DNA of 39,991 nucleotides, taken from positions 1 to 39,991 of the forward strand of contig JAUVCV010000023.1 of NCBI GenBank assembly GCA_030595665.1. Reading direction: 5' to 3'. The notes under the pieces were generated by a model. The model did not search any database and had not been told where the DNA came from. It saw only the letters and a program-made list of their open reading frames with translations. A program made the position numbers and the translations under genes. Shown one piece after another: positions 9,274 to 16,426 of the stretch (position 1 is the first letter of the stretch; every line of letters begins with the position of its first letter). Source of the stretch: Methanogenium sp. (GTDB taxonomy: Archaea > Halobacteriota > Methanomicrobia > Methanomicrobiales > Methanomicrobiaceae).

Positions 9274-9623
9274 ACAGATTCTCCATTCCGATTTTTAATG
9301 ATATCCAGATTTACAATCAGTTCAAACGGGACAGCCACATAGTATTTTTTCAAATAAGGCTGATCTCCTTCCACACGGGTAACACTCATAACAAGACCTT
9401 CCTTCTCCAGTTGTTTCAGGTAAATGTTGACAAGGGGACGGGATATCCCAATCTCCTCTGAGATTTCCTTCGCATATTTCTCTTTTTCTGCGATTGACCT
9501 GATGATTTTGAGGCGTTGTTCGTTTCCAAGGAAACTCAGGAGTTTTGACAGGTCAGAGATATTCCTGTTTACGATCATAAACACATGTAATATATTTTTT
9601 ACACATATAGCATTTTCCCTCAC
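9270..9623 (-). CDS. Winged-helix (ArsR-like) transcriptional regulator
   Basis: The core LSKLLSFLGNEQRLKIIRSI followed by YAKEISEEIGISRPLVNIYL and LEKEGLV is a textbook winged helix-turn-helix of the ArsR/MarR-like class; the wing is VTRVEGDQPYLKKYYVA. The longest frame starts with GTG at 9623 (117 residues). A shorter start at the ATG at 9578 (MIVNRNISD) gives 102 residues and removes a non-conserved-looking N-terminus. A TATA-like AAATATATTA sits about 15-20 bases before that ATG, another TATA box is at 9769-9777. It overlaps the membrane protein gene downstream by 4 bases. No Cys-based metal site is evident. Confidence 0.85.
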   Translation of the reverse strand: MRENAICVKNILHVFMIVNRNISDLSKLLSFLGNEQRLKIIRSIAEKEKYAKEISEEIGISRPLVNIYLKQLEKEGLVMSVTRVEGDQPYLKKYYVAVPFELIVNLDIIKNRNGESV

Positions 9624-9740
9624 ATCACCGGGGAAGACTGATTGTGGCTACCACCACACCTACCGGGCACAGGTTCTTCGTGGCTGAAATGCCCTCCGAT
9701 GAAAAAATGGGTTTTCTTCAGTAATCTGCCTAAACCGAAT

Positions 9741-9777
9741 CGGATTGTTCTCCGGATTGTTCTCCGGATTTATAAAA
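9741..9777 (-). promoter_or_regulatory. TATA box with two adjacent 12-bp direct repeats (candidate operator)
   Basis: On the plus strand CGGATTGTTCTC occurs twice in tandem (9741-9752, 9753-9764) plus half a copy (to 9770), running directly into TTTATAAA. Read on the minus strand this is a TATA box followed by repeats covering the expected transcription start, with the winged-helix regulator gene about 125 bases downstream. That layout is what a repressor operator looks like in archaea. The T-run on the minus strand could instead be the terminator of the 9821-11394 genes. Confidence 0.4.
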
Positions 9778-9820
9778 ATCGAATGTCCGATGAGGGTATT
9801 TATGAACCGTTATCTGTTCA

Positions 9821-9949
9821 TCAGGATAATTGCCTTCCCATTTTTCGGGCAATGGCATTATACATCTCTGCAAGAAGGAACCCAACAATACTACTCATGA
9901 CGATGACCGCACCAAGGCACCCGATAATGGTATAGATGTTGAAAATCAT
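9821..9949 (-). CDS. 42-residue single-span membrane protein
   Basis: A short ORF starting MIFNIYTIIGCLGAVIVMSS with a hydrophobic helix at about residues 3-27 and a basic tail ARKMGRQL, consistent with N-out/C-in or simple anchoring. It begins 10 bases after the stop of the 198-residue membrane protein upstream, with AGGGC before the ATG, so it looks like the third gene of that operon. An ORF on the opposite strand covers the same bases but has no membrane or domain logic. No family recognised. Confidence 0.55.
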   Translation of the reverse strand: MIFNIYTIIGCLGAVIVMSSIVGFLLAEMYNAIARKMGRQLS

Positions 9950-9959
9950 TATATTTGCC

Positions 9960-10556
9960 CTAAAACAGCTCAATGAGCCAAAATATAAGGGCTATCGTGA
10001 GAGGCAAAATGATTATCACTGCAATAAATAGCACAATTACCAGCAGCGTTCCGATTATTATCTTGTCCCCATCTGTTTTCTGTGTCATGATTTTGGTGGA
10101 AATCGAATGCATTGTCGATTCAATCATCGTTGGACTGTCATCACCTCTGCAGAATCTGTATATAAGGACATGGAAAATCAAAATAACGAGCGAGATGATG
10201 AATAACGTCAGGTAGTATGGAGAGTAGAGATTGTCGGTCAGTGTCTGGATTGTTACGGCCGAATCAATGAAATTGTAACCGAAATAGAGAACGGCGAGAG
10301 CGAAAACTGCCAGCGTGTACCGCTGATATTTTATCAGGAGAAATGCAAGCGAACCGGCACCGATTGCTTTGAGGAATAAGTATAGTCCTGCCGAGGGTCC
10401 GGCGAGTCTCACTCCAAAAATAAAGGTCTCCCAGTTTATAATAAAGACAAAAATATAGGTCAGAAAGGACAGGAGAAGAATAGCAATGAGGGCATACTTC
10501 AGTAAAACATCAGTATTTTTTAAGACTCGTTTCATTTCCATTCTGTTTTTCTCCAT
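9960..10556 (-). CDS. Multi-spanning membrane protein of unknown function
   Basis: 198 residues with about five hydrophobic spans (roughly 18-40, 52-74, 81-98, 114-134 and 165-193). No catalytic motif or family was recognised. The longest frame starts at 10556. The second Met (MEMKRVLKN, 10541) has GGAG nine bases upstream and is a better-supported start. It lies between a secreted protein gene (31 bases upstream) and the 42-residue membrane protein (10 bases downstream); the three are probably one minus-strand transcript. It resembles small orphan membrane proteins found in many methanogens, but that is an impression, not a match. Confidence 0.7.
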   Translation of the reverse strand: MEKNRMEMKRVLKNTDVLLKYALIAILLLSFLTYIFVFIINWETFIFGVRLAGPSAGLYLFLKAIGAGSLAFLLIKYQRYTLAVFALAVLYFGYNFIDSAVTIQTLTDNLYSPYYLTLFIISLVILIFHVLIYRFCRGDDSPTMIESTMHSISTKIMTQKTDGDKIIIGTLLVIVLFIAVIIILPLTIALIFWLIELF

Positions 10557-10587
10557 TTTTTACTGGTAGTTTTAATAATCTGATTTT

Positions 10588-11394
10588 TCAGGAAATGTGG
10601 AGTGAATTTGTCCACTCAGCACGTACTGACTGTTCAGCGGGAACATCTATGTGCATTACTCCGATAATATCCTGAGAATTTGCACTACGGCCATTCCACT
10701 CCACGGCATATTTCCCTCCATACCCTACCCGACATTCATCTGTTTTGGGACTGATGGTGTTCCGGTACATAAACGGATTGGCGTATCCATTCATATCAAA
10801 TGAGATCAGGATGTTGGAATTTTGTAATACCGGTTCCATAAAATCACCAAAGAATAGGGCCGGTTCGTTTTTCACAATCGTAGATCCCGGCGTGTATATA
10901 ATCAGACGCGATTCACCATCGGTTAACTGAACCCTGCTCCACAGATTTCTGATATTGTGAGAATTATCAGGTTCTGCGACCGTCCACATACAGAAATAAT
11001 AATGGTCTATTCCTACTGGATCAGCCGTGGTGGATTTATAGAGCATCAGGAGGGAGTCTGAGTTGCCTGATTCTGTCTCGATACCATCCGTCCATGCACC
11101 ACAAAATACGGGAACTCCGATGAACAGCGATTCTTCCATCATATTTTCCAGTAAACCGGTTTTTTCGGATATGTTCATGGTATCTGTCTTTTCAGCATAT
11201 GCATTCCATTCTGAGTAATTCAGCTGTACGTCACTGGAATTTATCAGAATGGAATGCTGAACGGAAGATTCAGAATATATGAGACGGTCACTGTACATTG
11301 CGCCTGACAGTAACGTAACGAATAGCAATGAGAATACGATTGAAATGATGGAAACAGATAATAAAGCCCTTTCATTCAGTAAACCAGGTCCCAT
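10588..11394 (-). CDS. Membrane-anchored extracytoplasmic protein, function unknown
   Basis: 268 residues with one N-terminal hydrophobic segment (about 12-33) acting as signal or anchor, then a Tyr/Ser/Asn-rich exterior-type domain. Two Cys, in VFCGAW and YYFCMW, could form a disulfide. No family recognised. A TATA-like box on the minus strand at 11416-11430 is centred about 28 bases before the ATG at 11394, supporting this start as a leaderless or nearly leaderless transcript; there is no good Shine-Dalgarno. It is probably the first gene of an operon with the two membrane proteins downstream. Confidence 0.65.
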   Translation of the reverse strand: MGPGLLNERALLSVSIISIVFSLLFVTLLSGAMYSDRLIYSESSVQHSILINSSDVQLNYSEWNAYAEKTDTMNISEKTGLLENMMEESLFIGVPVFCGAWTDGIETESGNSDSLLMLYKSTTADPVGIDHYYFCMWTVAEPDNSHNIRNLWSRVQLTDGESRLIIYTPGSTIVKNEPALFFGDFMEPVLQNSNILISFDMNGYANPFMYRNTISPKTDECRVGYGGKYAVEWNGRSANSQDIIGVMHIDVPAEQSVRAEWTNSLHIS

Positions 11395-11415
11395 ATATTT
11401 AATTTCTGCGGCAAT

Positions 11416-11430
11416 CCATTATATTAATGT
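11416..11430 (-). promoter_or_regulatory. TATA-like promoter for the 10588-11394 gene
   Basis: The minus strand reads ACATTAATATAATGG. Its centre is about 28 bases upstream of the ATG at 11394, matching archaeal TATA-to-start spacing for a leaderless mRNA. A second TATA-like run (AAATATATGG) touches the start codon itself and is probably not the one used. Confidence 0.45.
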
Positions 11431-11646
11431 ATGCTTTTACTATGCAAATGATCTACCTGATATTTTACCGGTCACTCGTCAGGAATACGTTTTTTCGCAT
11501 CTCTCCACCCAACAACATCGAAAACCTCTTCACAGTGTCATTCAGATTTGCAATTCATTTATGTTCCGTCTCCCCTACGGGATGGTGACAGAAATAACAA
11601 ATAGTATCTATTATACATGTACCGCTATGATATCCGGAGTGGCTGA

Positions 11647-12090
11647 ATGCTGAAAAAAATGGGAATTGTTGCACTTTTATTCCTGTGCTGCGTATCAGTC
11701 GGCTGTATTGCCGATACCAAAAATCCGGATACGATGCCGACGAAAGAATTCATGGAAAAAATGAATGCAAGTCAGGAATATTATGATACATTAGTCCTGT
11801 CAGACCCGGATAACGCCGGGGCATGGTGCTATCGGGGTATGTATTACAATGATAATTTTGATCAATCTTATTCCGATCAATACGGTGAAGCGATGAAAAG
11901 CTGCGAAAAAGCGCTGGAACTGGACCCTGAATATGGTCTGGCCTGGTATCTCAAAGGAATTATCCTGATGAATACCAACAGGAATTGTGAATCGCTTTCG
12001 TGTTTCGAAAATGCCACGATATATGATCCTGAATTGGCACTCGATGCACATGACATGTATGCATGGAATGAAAAGATCTGCTCACAATAA
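11647..12090 (+). CDS. Lipoprotein with TPR repeats
   Basis: 147 residues. A signal peptide ends in the lipobox VSVGC (Cys20), predicting a lipid-anchored protein on the outer face of the membrane. The mature part carries about two TPR-like helical pairs: AGAWCYRGMYYND..., then AMKSCEKALELDPEYGLAWYL and ESLSCFENATIYDPELAL. TPRs bind partner proteins; no partner is adjacent. GGAG lies nine bases before the ATG. A pyrimidine-rich stretch follows the stop. It is transcribed alone between two genes of unknown function. Confidence 0.8.
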   Translation: MLKKMGIVALLFLCCVSVGCIADTKNPDTMPTKEFMEKMNASQEYYDTLVLSDPDNAGAWCYRGMYYNDNFDQSYSDQYGEAMKSCEKALELDPEYGLAWYLKGIILMNTNRNCESLSCFENATIYDPELALDAHDMYAWNEKICSQ

Positions 12091-12095
12091 AATAG

Positions 12096-12110
12096 TCTCT
12101 CTTCTTTTTT
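12096..12110 (+). terminator. Pyrimidine/T-rich terminator after the TPR lipoprotein
   Basis: GTCTCTCTTCTTTTTT begins six bases after the stop codon. Archaeal termination usually needs only a U-rich stretch, and this is the only one near the gene end. Confidence 0.4.
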
Positions 12111-12321
12111 GCATTTGAACTCATTCAAAAGACAAAACAGTCAGTTCATTTGCAAAATGTTAATCTGCACAATACAAAAGGGGTGAAAAATATTTCCTCA
12201 TCCGGGTGCACTGCACTCATGAACCGGAATCTCAATAACCGACAGAATATATTGCTCAATAAGGAACTGAAACATTAAGGGCTGTTGAAATTAATTATTT
12301 ATCAGGCTCCATTTTATCACG

Positions 12322-13596
12322 ATGGATAAATCCGGGCCTGCCGGGGGAATGATGATTCGAAGGACTGACTCAGTGAAACAGGGGGTACATTCACACGTAT
12401 CCGGAGATCTGCCGACATTTGTGGCACCAAAATTCGTTTTTATGCAGAAGGCAACGGTCGGAAGCAATGTCGCACTCCGGGTTTTTATCATCATCATTCT
12501 TCTTGTCGTGACACCTGCAGAAGCAGGAAGTATGACTCCGGGTCCGGATATAATGAGCAATACTGCCGACACACTTCTCCTGTCTGCCGGGAACTTTTCC
12601 ACAGACACGGTAATGCAATGGAGAGATCTGATGCCTGAGCCGTCATACAAGCTCTCCCGAAACGACACGTGTTTCCGGTATGCGGGTCTCTTCCTTCCTG
12701 AAGAGTCAGGGAATACAAAGGTCGACGGGTACTGTGCCCGTGTGCTCCCCACCGGGGAAATACTATCATATGCTGAGGTCACTGACGCGTCCGCACCGTA
12801 CTCTGAAACGGATGCTTTCCGTGCACGGGCAGATAGCTGGCTGTACAAAGAAACTGATGCAGAAGAGAGGGAGATGCAGCAGCAATTTCATTCCATGATC
12901 TCATTCTTTGACGGGTTCAGAGAACTGGCTCGGCATACCACCGTCAGAAGCTATCCCGGTGTCGGGAATGTGACCGCGACGACTGTCTTCTATCATTACA
13001 CAAATGACGGTGATTTTAATCATGAATATTTTTCCATCGGTTCCCGTATCGTCAAATCCACCGAAGAGGATTCTTCCGGTGGATATAAATGGAAAAACAC
13101 GGGATTTGGTGTTCATTACAATTTCACCGCCACCTGCGGTGACATACCGTCATTCAGGAAATCATCCACCACGTGTGACCCACAGACATCCCCGAGATAT
13201 GTGCATGTCCGGGGAGACTATTTTGGTGAATTCCTGCATCTCTTTGATCCCTTCGGTTACCTGACAGGAGTATTCGGGCAATCGATCACCCGCCATATCG
13301 GACATTTACCTGACCAGGAAGAGACCTTCTGGTGCATGAATGCCGGCTACTGTTCCGATTGGGCCACAAAACCGGTAACCTTCTTCCCGGTCTCTGAGAT
13401 CTCCGGCATGCAGCCAGAGGGGAATGGAACAGGATGGCAGGTGCTTGGACAGACGGGGATTGATATGGAGGAAGGCTGGTCGAGAGTTGGATGGTCCGGA
13501 TATGAGACAGCACCGGAATCACCCGATATCTGGGGTCATAGTCTCCTGATACGCACGGAAGCAGGAGAGACGGGGCAATCTGATCAATCCAATTGA
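12322..13596 (+). CDS. Large secreted or signal-anchored protein, function unknown
   Basis: The frame is 424 residues from the ATG at 12322. A hydrophobic segment sits at residues 53-65 (ALRVFIIIILLVV) followed by TPAEAGSM, a likely signal-peptidase site. An ATG at 12442 (MQKATVGSN) would give a normal-length signal peptide. However, a TATA-like TTATTTAT at 12295-12302 lies about 24 bases before 12322, consistent with a leaderless start there. The exported part is rich in Tyr, Trp, Gly and Ser with at least five Cys and several N-x-S/T sequons, as in surface proteins. No family was recognised. It is followed by a T-rich terminator. Confidence 0.65.
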   Translation: MDKSGPAGGMMIRRTDSVKQGVHSHVSGDLPTFVAPKFVFMQKATVGSNVALRVFIIIILLVVTPAEAGSMTPGPDIMSNTADTLLLSAGNFSTDTVMQWRDLMPEPSYKLSRNDTCFRYAGLFLPEESGNTKVDGYCARVLPTGEILSYAEVTDASAPYSETDAFRARADSWLYKETDAEEREMQQQFHSMISFFDGFRELARHTTVRSYPGVGNVTATTVFYHYTNDGDFNHEYFSIGSRIVKSTEEDSSGGYKWKNTGFGVHYNFTATCGDIPSFRKSSTTCDPQTSPRYVHVRGDYFGEFLHLFDPFGYLTGVFGQSITRHIGHLPDQEETFWCMNAGYCSDWATKPVTFFPVSEISGMQPEGNGTGWQVLGQTGIDMEEGWSRVGWSGYETAPESPDIWGHSLLIRTEAGETGQSDQSN

Positions 13597-13650
13597 TTAT
13601 CGTGCCGGAATGACGTAATACGGGTCATTGCAGGAACACTTTGTTCCGGG

Positions 13651-13683
13651 GTGATTTTTCCGGGTTGCAGGCTTTTTTTCCTT
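13651..13683 (+). terminator. T-rich terminator after the 12322-13596 gene
   Basis: Two T-runs (GATTTTTCC and GCTTTTTTTCC) occur 55-85 bases after the stop codon, the second a run of seven T. No strong stem precedes them. The rest of the 13597-13793 gap holds no recognisable gene. Confidence 0.4.
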
Positions 13684-13793
13684 CAGGACGTGTTGGGTTT
13701 GATGCCCAAAGCATCGTGTGAATCATATTGTATACTGTGGAAACGTTGTAATCCGGGGAAAATGGGGTGAGAAATACCCGTCACACCACCGGT

Positions 13794-14675
13794 TTATGGC
13801 GTCTCTGCAATACGGTTATCCGGCAGACGGGCCCGGAAATGCCAGAAGATGATGGCCAGCAGGATGTAGATGGCAGCAGAGATCCAGCCGAACTCCCCGA
13901 GCATCATCTCGGATTCGGGTGTCTGGATGGTCAGGGCCGGATAGAAATCCTGGATAAAATAGTTCCATATGCCGTGGAAGAGGATGGCGGTAATCACACT
14001 TCCTGACCGGAGCCTGAGCCAGGCGAGGATGAGACCAGCCCCCATGACGGAGGGGACAAACATCAGGAGCGAGTACCAAAGAGGGCCTGCACCGCTATAG
14101 GTCGAGAAGAAGATGACGGGAAAGTGCCAGGCGGCCCATATGGCGCCACTCAGGAGGGCCAGTTCAGTAAATCCCATGAATTGAGACATCTCTGGCACAA
14201 GGAGCCCACGCCAGCCAATCTCCTCACCGGCGGCGGTAAAGAGGTTTAAAAGGATGCTGAAGGCAAACAGGGGAATAAATGCGGCACTGAAGATGGTGGC
14301 AGCGGTCGCTTCGTTAAACGAAGCAATACCGGCAAGCCATGATGACCCGAACATCAGGAGCCCGGCACCGATCGGGAGGAATATCGCAAAGAGCTGCCAG
14401 CGTGGTTCTCCAATGCAGAACCCAAAGCCTTTCAGGTTCCGCTGGAACCAGAGCCGGGTGATGATCGCTGCAATACCAGGGCACCACATGGTAAACAGAA
14501 TCGCTCCCGGGGCATCCTCAATCCCTGTTGCCCGGGTGACGAGGTACCACCCGATGGTGCTAAAGAGGAGCGTGAGGAGGAGGAAAAAGACGACCTTTCG
14601 GCGGGCCAGCGCCGCGGAGGAAGGCCCGGTACCCGACACCCTGGTAGAATTATGTATGTCGTGTGAAGAAAACAT
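13794..14675 (-). CDS. CPBP-family intramembrane metalloprotease (CAAX protease-like)
   Basis: 293 residues with about eight hydrophobic spans. The family motifs are all present: EEIGWR (Glu151, Glu152, Arg156), WAAWHFP (His184) and ILFHGIWN (His234, Asn238), the conserved Glu/His set of CPBP/Abi (Rce1-like) membrane proteases. Family members process prenylated proteins or bacteriocin-related peptides, or act in membrane protein turnover; the substrate here is unknown. It appears monocistronic: 118 bases separate it from the next minus-strand gene. The N-terminal 25 residues are hydrophilic and variable. Confidence 0.9.
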   Translation of the reverse strand: MFSSHDIHNSTRVSGTGPSSAALARRKVVFFLLLTLLFSTIGWYLVTRATGIEDAPGAILFTMWCPGIAAIITRLWFQRNLKGFGFCIGEPRWQLFAIFLPIGAGLLMFGSSWLAGIASFNEATAATIFSAAFIPLFAFSILLNLFTAAGEEIGWRGLLVPEMSQFMGFTELALLSGAIWAAWHFPVIFFSTYSGAGPLWYSLLMFVPSVMGAGLILAWLRLRSGSVITAILFHGIWNYFIQDFYPALTIQTPESEMMLGEFGWISAAIYILLAIIFWHFRARLPDNRIAETP

Positions 14676-14824
14676 GGGATAACTCTGTTAATTTTGCAAA
14701 ATAATTGTTCTGTTCCTTACCATACCTGGTGAACATGGTATTTTCTATTGAGCTGACACATACACAGAAAGGGCTGTAATCGTGGACAGGAGTATGTACA
14801 TGTCGGTTCCGTCTTTTTTTACAA

Positions 14825-15262
14825 CTACTCCCGTACATGATACCCGGCAGCCGTGAGGAAACGAATAACTGCCATGTCCCATTCCTCGTCATTCAGCCCG
14901 GATAGTTGTGGTTTCATCTCATCCCAGAGACGCCCGAGTTCATCATTATCCGAGAGAAAAGTTCGCTGATACAACACACGTCCGGCCCGTTTGCCCTGTG
15001 CATCACGAATAAGAAGCCGCCAGCAGCAGTAATCGCGGCAGATGTCCGGGCGGGTGAAGTGTACCGTGCACCATGCCTTTCCTTCTGTATCAAACCGCAA
15101 AAACGGGCATGCATCCGGCAGTCCTGCAAGACTATTTCGGTCGTCATAGAGGGCATATTTATCCGCATCAACCCTGACTTCCTTCACATCCCCGGAATAG
15201 TAGTTGTAAACAACAAAGGTGTAGTCGCCGCGAACTTCCGTTATCACATGGACAAGATTCAT
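14825..15262 (-). CDS. YkgJ-like Cys-cluster protein (start uncertain; N-terminal Cys motif lies upstream)
   Basis: From the first in-frame ATG (15262) the product is 145 residues and contains CPFLRF, WCTVH and RPDICRDYCCW, the Cys pattern of the YkgJ / UPF0153-type zinc- or iron-binding family. That family needs an N-terminal CxxCGxCC motif, which is missing from this ORF. However, the same frame continues upstream without stop to 15343 and encodes ACECCQCGNCCSN directly before the ATG. No ATG, GTG or TTG exists in that extension. Either translation starts at a rare codon (an ATC at 15304 sits 9 bases after AGGGGG) or a frameshift separates an upstream start such as the ATG at 15312. The role of the family is uncertain. 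Confidence 0.7.
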   Translation of the reverse strand: MNLVHVITEVRGDYTFVVYNYYSGDVKEVRVDADKYALYDDRNSLAGLPDACPFLRFDTEGKAWCTVHFTRPDICRDYCCWRLLIRDAQGKRAGRVLYQRTFLSDNDELGRLWDEMKPQLSGLNDEEWDMAVIRFLTAAGYHVRE

Positions 15263-15343
15263 ATTACTGCAGCAGTTGCCGCACTGACAGCATTCACAGG
15301 CGATGGCGACATGCCCCCTGAATACGGAATAGTTTGTGCACGG
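15263..15343 (-). other. In-frame 5' extension encoding the CxxCGxCC-type motif
   Basis: This 27-codon stretch lies between an in-frame TGA (15344-15346) and the ATG of the Cys-cluster gene. It encodes two neighbouring Cys groups (TGT GAA TGC TGT CAG TGC GGC AAC TGC TGC) matching the metal-binding motif of the family. It has AGGGGG as a Shine-Dalgarno-like sequence but no canonical start codon. A TATA-like AAATATTCTATAATG on the minus strand lies at about 15352-15366, which would put the transcript start within this region. Confidence 0.6.
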
Positions 15344-15504
15344 TCACAATCATTATAGAATATTTCCACACCCGGCATGATAAAATACGTGCTTTTTTCC
15401 GCACTTGCCGAAATACATTTTTGCGTCCCCTGTGCCATTTTTTCAGCTATCCATGACCTAATTTCCAAACCAGAGTTAAAAATGGTAGTCTAAACAGTCA
15501 GAAC

Positions 15505-16194
15505 TCACTGTTCTGCAACAAAGACAGCATACAGCCCCAGGTGATACGGGCACCGGATTTTAGTGAAGCCCGCTTCCTCAAGCATCTCTCTAAATCCCTC
15601 CGCCGTGGGGATTCTGGATCGTGCCCAGTCCCATGAGTCCCGCTGCCTCCGGACTTCTTCCGGGTCGAGACCGGCATCCTGCATGAATGTCACCCAGCGG
15701 GCCAGTTGGTATTGTTCCTCTTCTGCAGTTGCGGGCCGTATGACGCATCCCATGATGCAGACACCGCCGGGACGAAGTACATCATATGCCCGTTTGAGTA
15801 CGGCCCGCTGTCCATCGGATTCAAGTGCAGGAAGGCAGAAGGTGCTCACCACAGCATCATACGGGCCATCAGGCCACGGTTCCCTGATATCCCCCAACGC
15901 CAGGGTGACACTCTTTAGCTCCGGTTTCTGCCGGGCAACCGCAAGCATTGCCTGTGAACTGTCGATGCAGATAACGGCCGCATCCGGGTGTGTCCTTCGT
16001 ATACGTGCGGTGAGAATGCCGGTGCCGCAGCCGAGCTCGAGCACCCTCATGCTCTCTTTTGGGAGTGAGTCTGTAACAGACTGGTAGAAAGATTCCATGT
16101 CGGGGATGGTCCGGGCAGAAAGATCATCATATTTTGCCGCCATTGTTTCCGTGTCCCACTGTATGGTCATTTTCTCTTTTGTGTCCCTTTTCAT
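15505..16194 (-). CDS. SAM-dependent class I methyltransferase
   Basis: 229 residues. The Rossmann glycine loop is VLELGCGTGIL (about residues 51-61), followed by the acidic motif II VICIDSSQAML and motif III LALGDIREPW, then YDAVVSTFCLPAL and RPGGVCIMG, all standard for class I methyltransferases acting on small molecules. The substrate cannot be told from sequence. The N-terminal WDTETMAAKYDDLS is typical of ubiquinone/menaquinone-type or unknown family members. An alternative start at the second Met (MTIQWD) would shorten it by eight residues. Neighbours give no metabolic context. Confidence 0.88.
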   Translation of the reverse strand: MKRDTKEKMTIQWDTETMAAKYDDLSARTIPDMESFYQSVTDSLPKESMRVLELGCGTGILTARIRRTHPDAAVICIDSSQAMLAVARQKPELKSVTLALGDIREPWPDGPYDAVVSTFCLPALESDGQRAVLKRAYDVLRPGGVCIMGCVIRPATAEEEQYQLARWVTFMQDAGLDPEEVRRQRDSWDWARSRIPTAEGFREMLEEAGFTKIRCPYHLGLYAVFVAEQ

Positions 16195-16426
16195 CGGTTA
16201 CTCCTCCGTATTCTGTTCGGGGTCATCTTTGCTGTGCGGACATTTTTTTTAATTTTCCTGCAAAACATTCCCCCGGACAAAATTCCAATCATTTTCCCTT
16301 CATCCAGCAGTCACATAAACATGCTTCACTGCATGTGCCTCCTAAGGCCGGGTATATACCGTTTTTTTATGAGCAGGAACGTTTCATTTCAGGTGACGTG
16401 GTGCGTTTCTGTATTCAGCAATCCCC

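Noticed and set aside
9642-9935. 97-codon plus-strand ORF covering the small membrane protein
   Set aside because: Antisense to a better-supported operon gene; composition is unlike a real protein and no ribosome site fits.
15259-15468. 69-codon minus-strand ORF (MEIRSWIAEKM...) before the Cys-cluster gene
   Set aside because: It has no domain logic and reads the Cys-motif bases in the wrong frame as an Ala/Ser-rich tail; the in-frame Cys motif explains those bases better.
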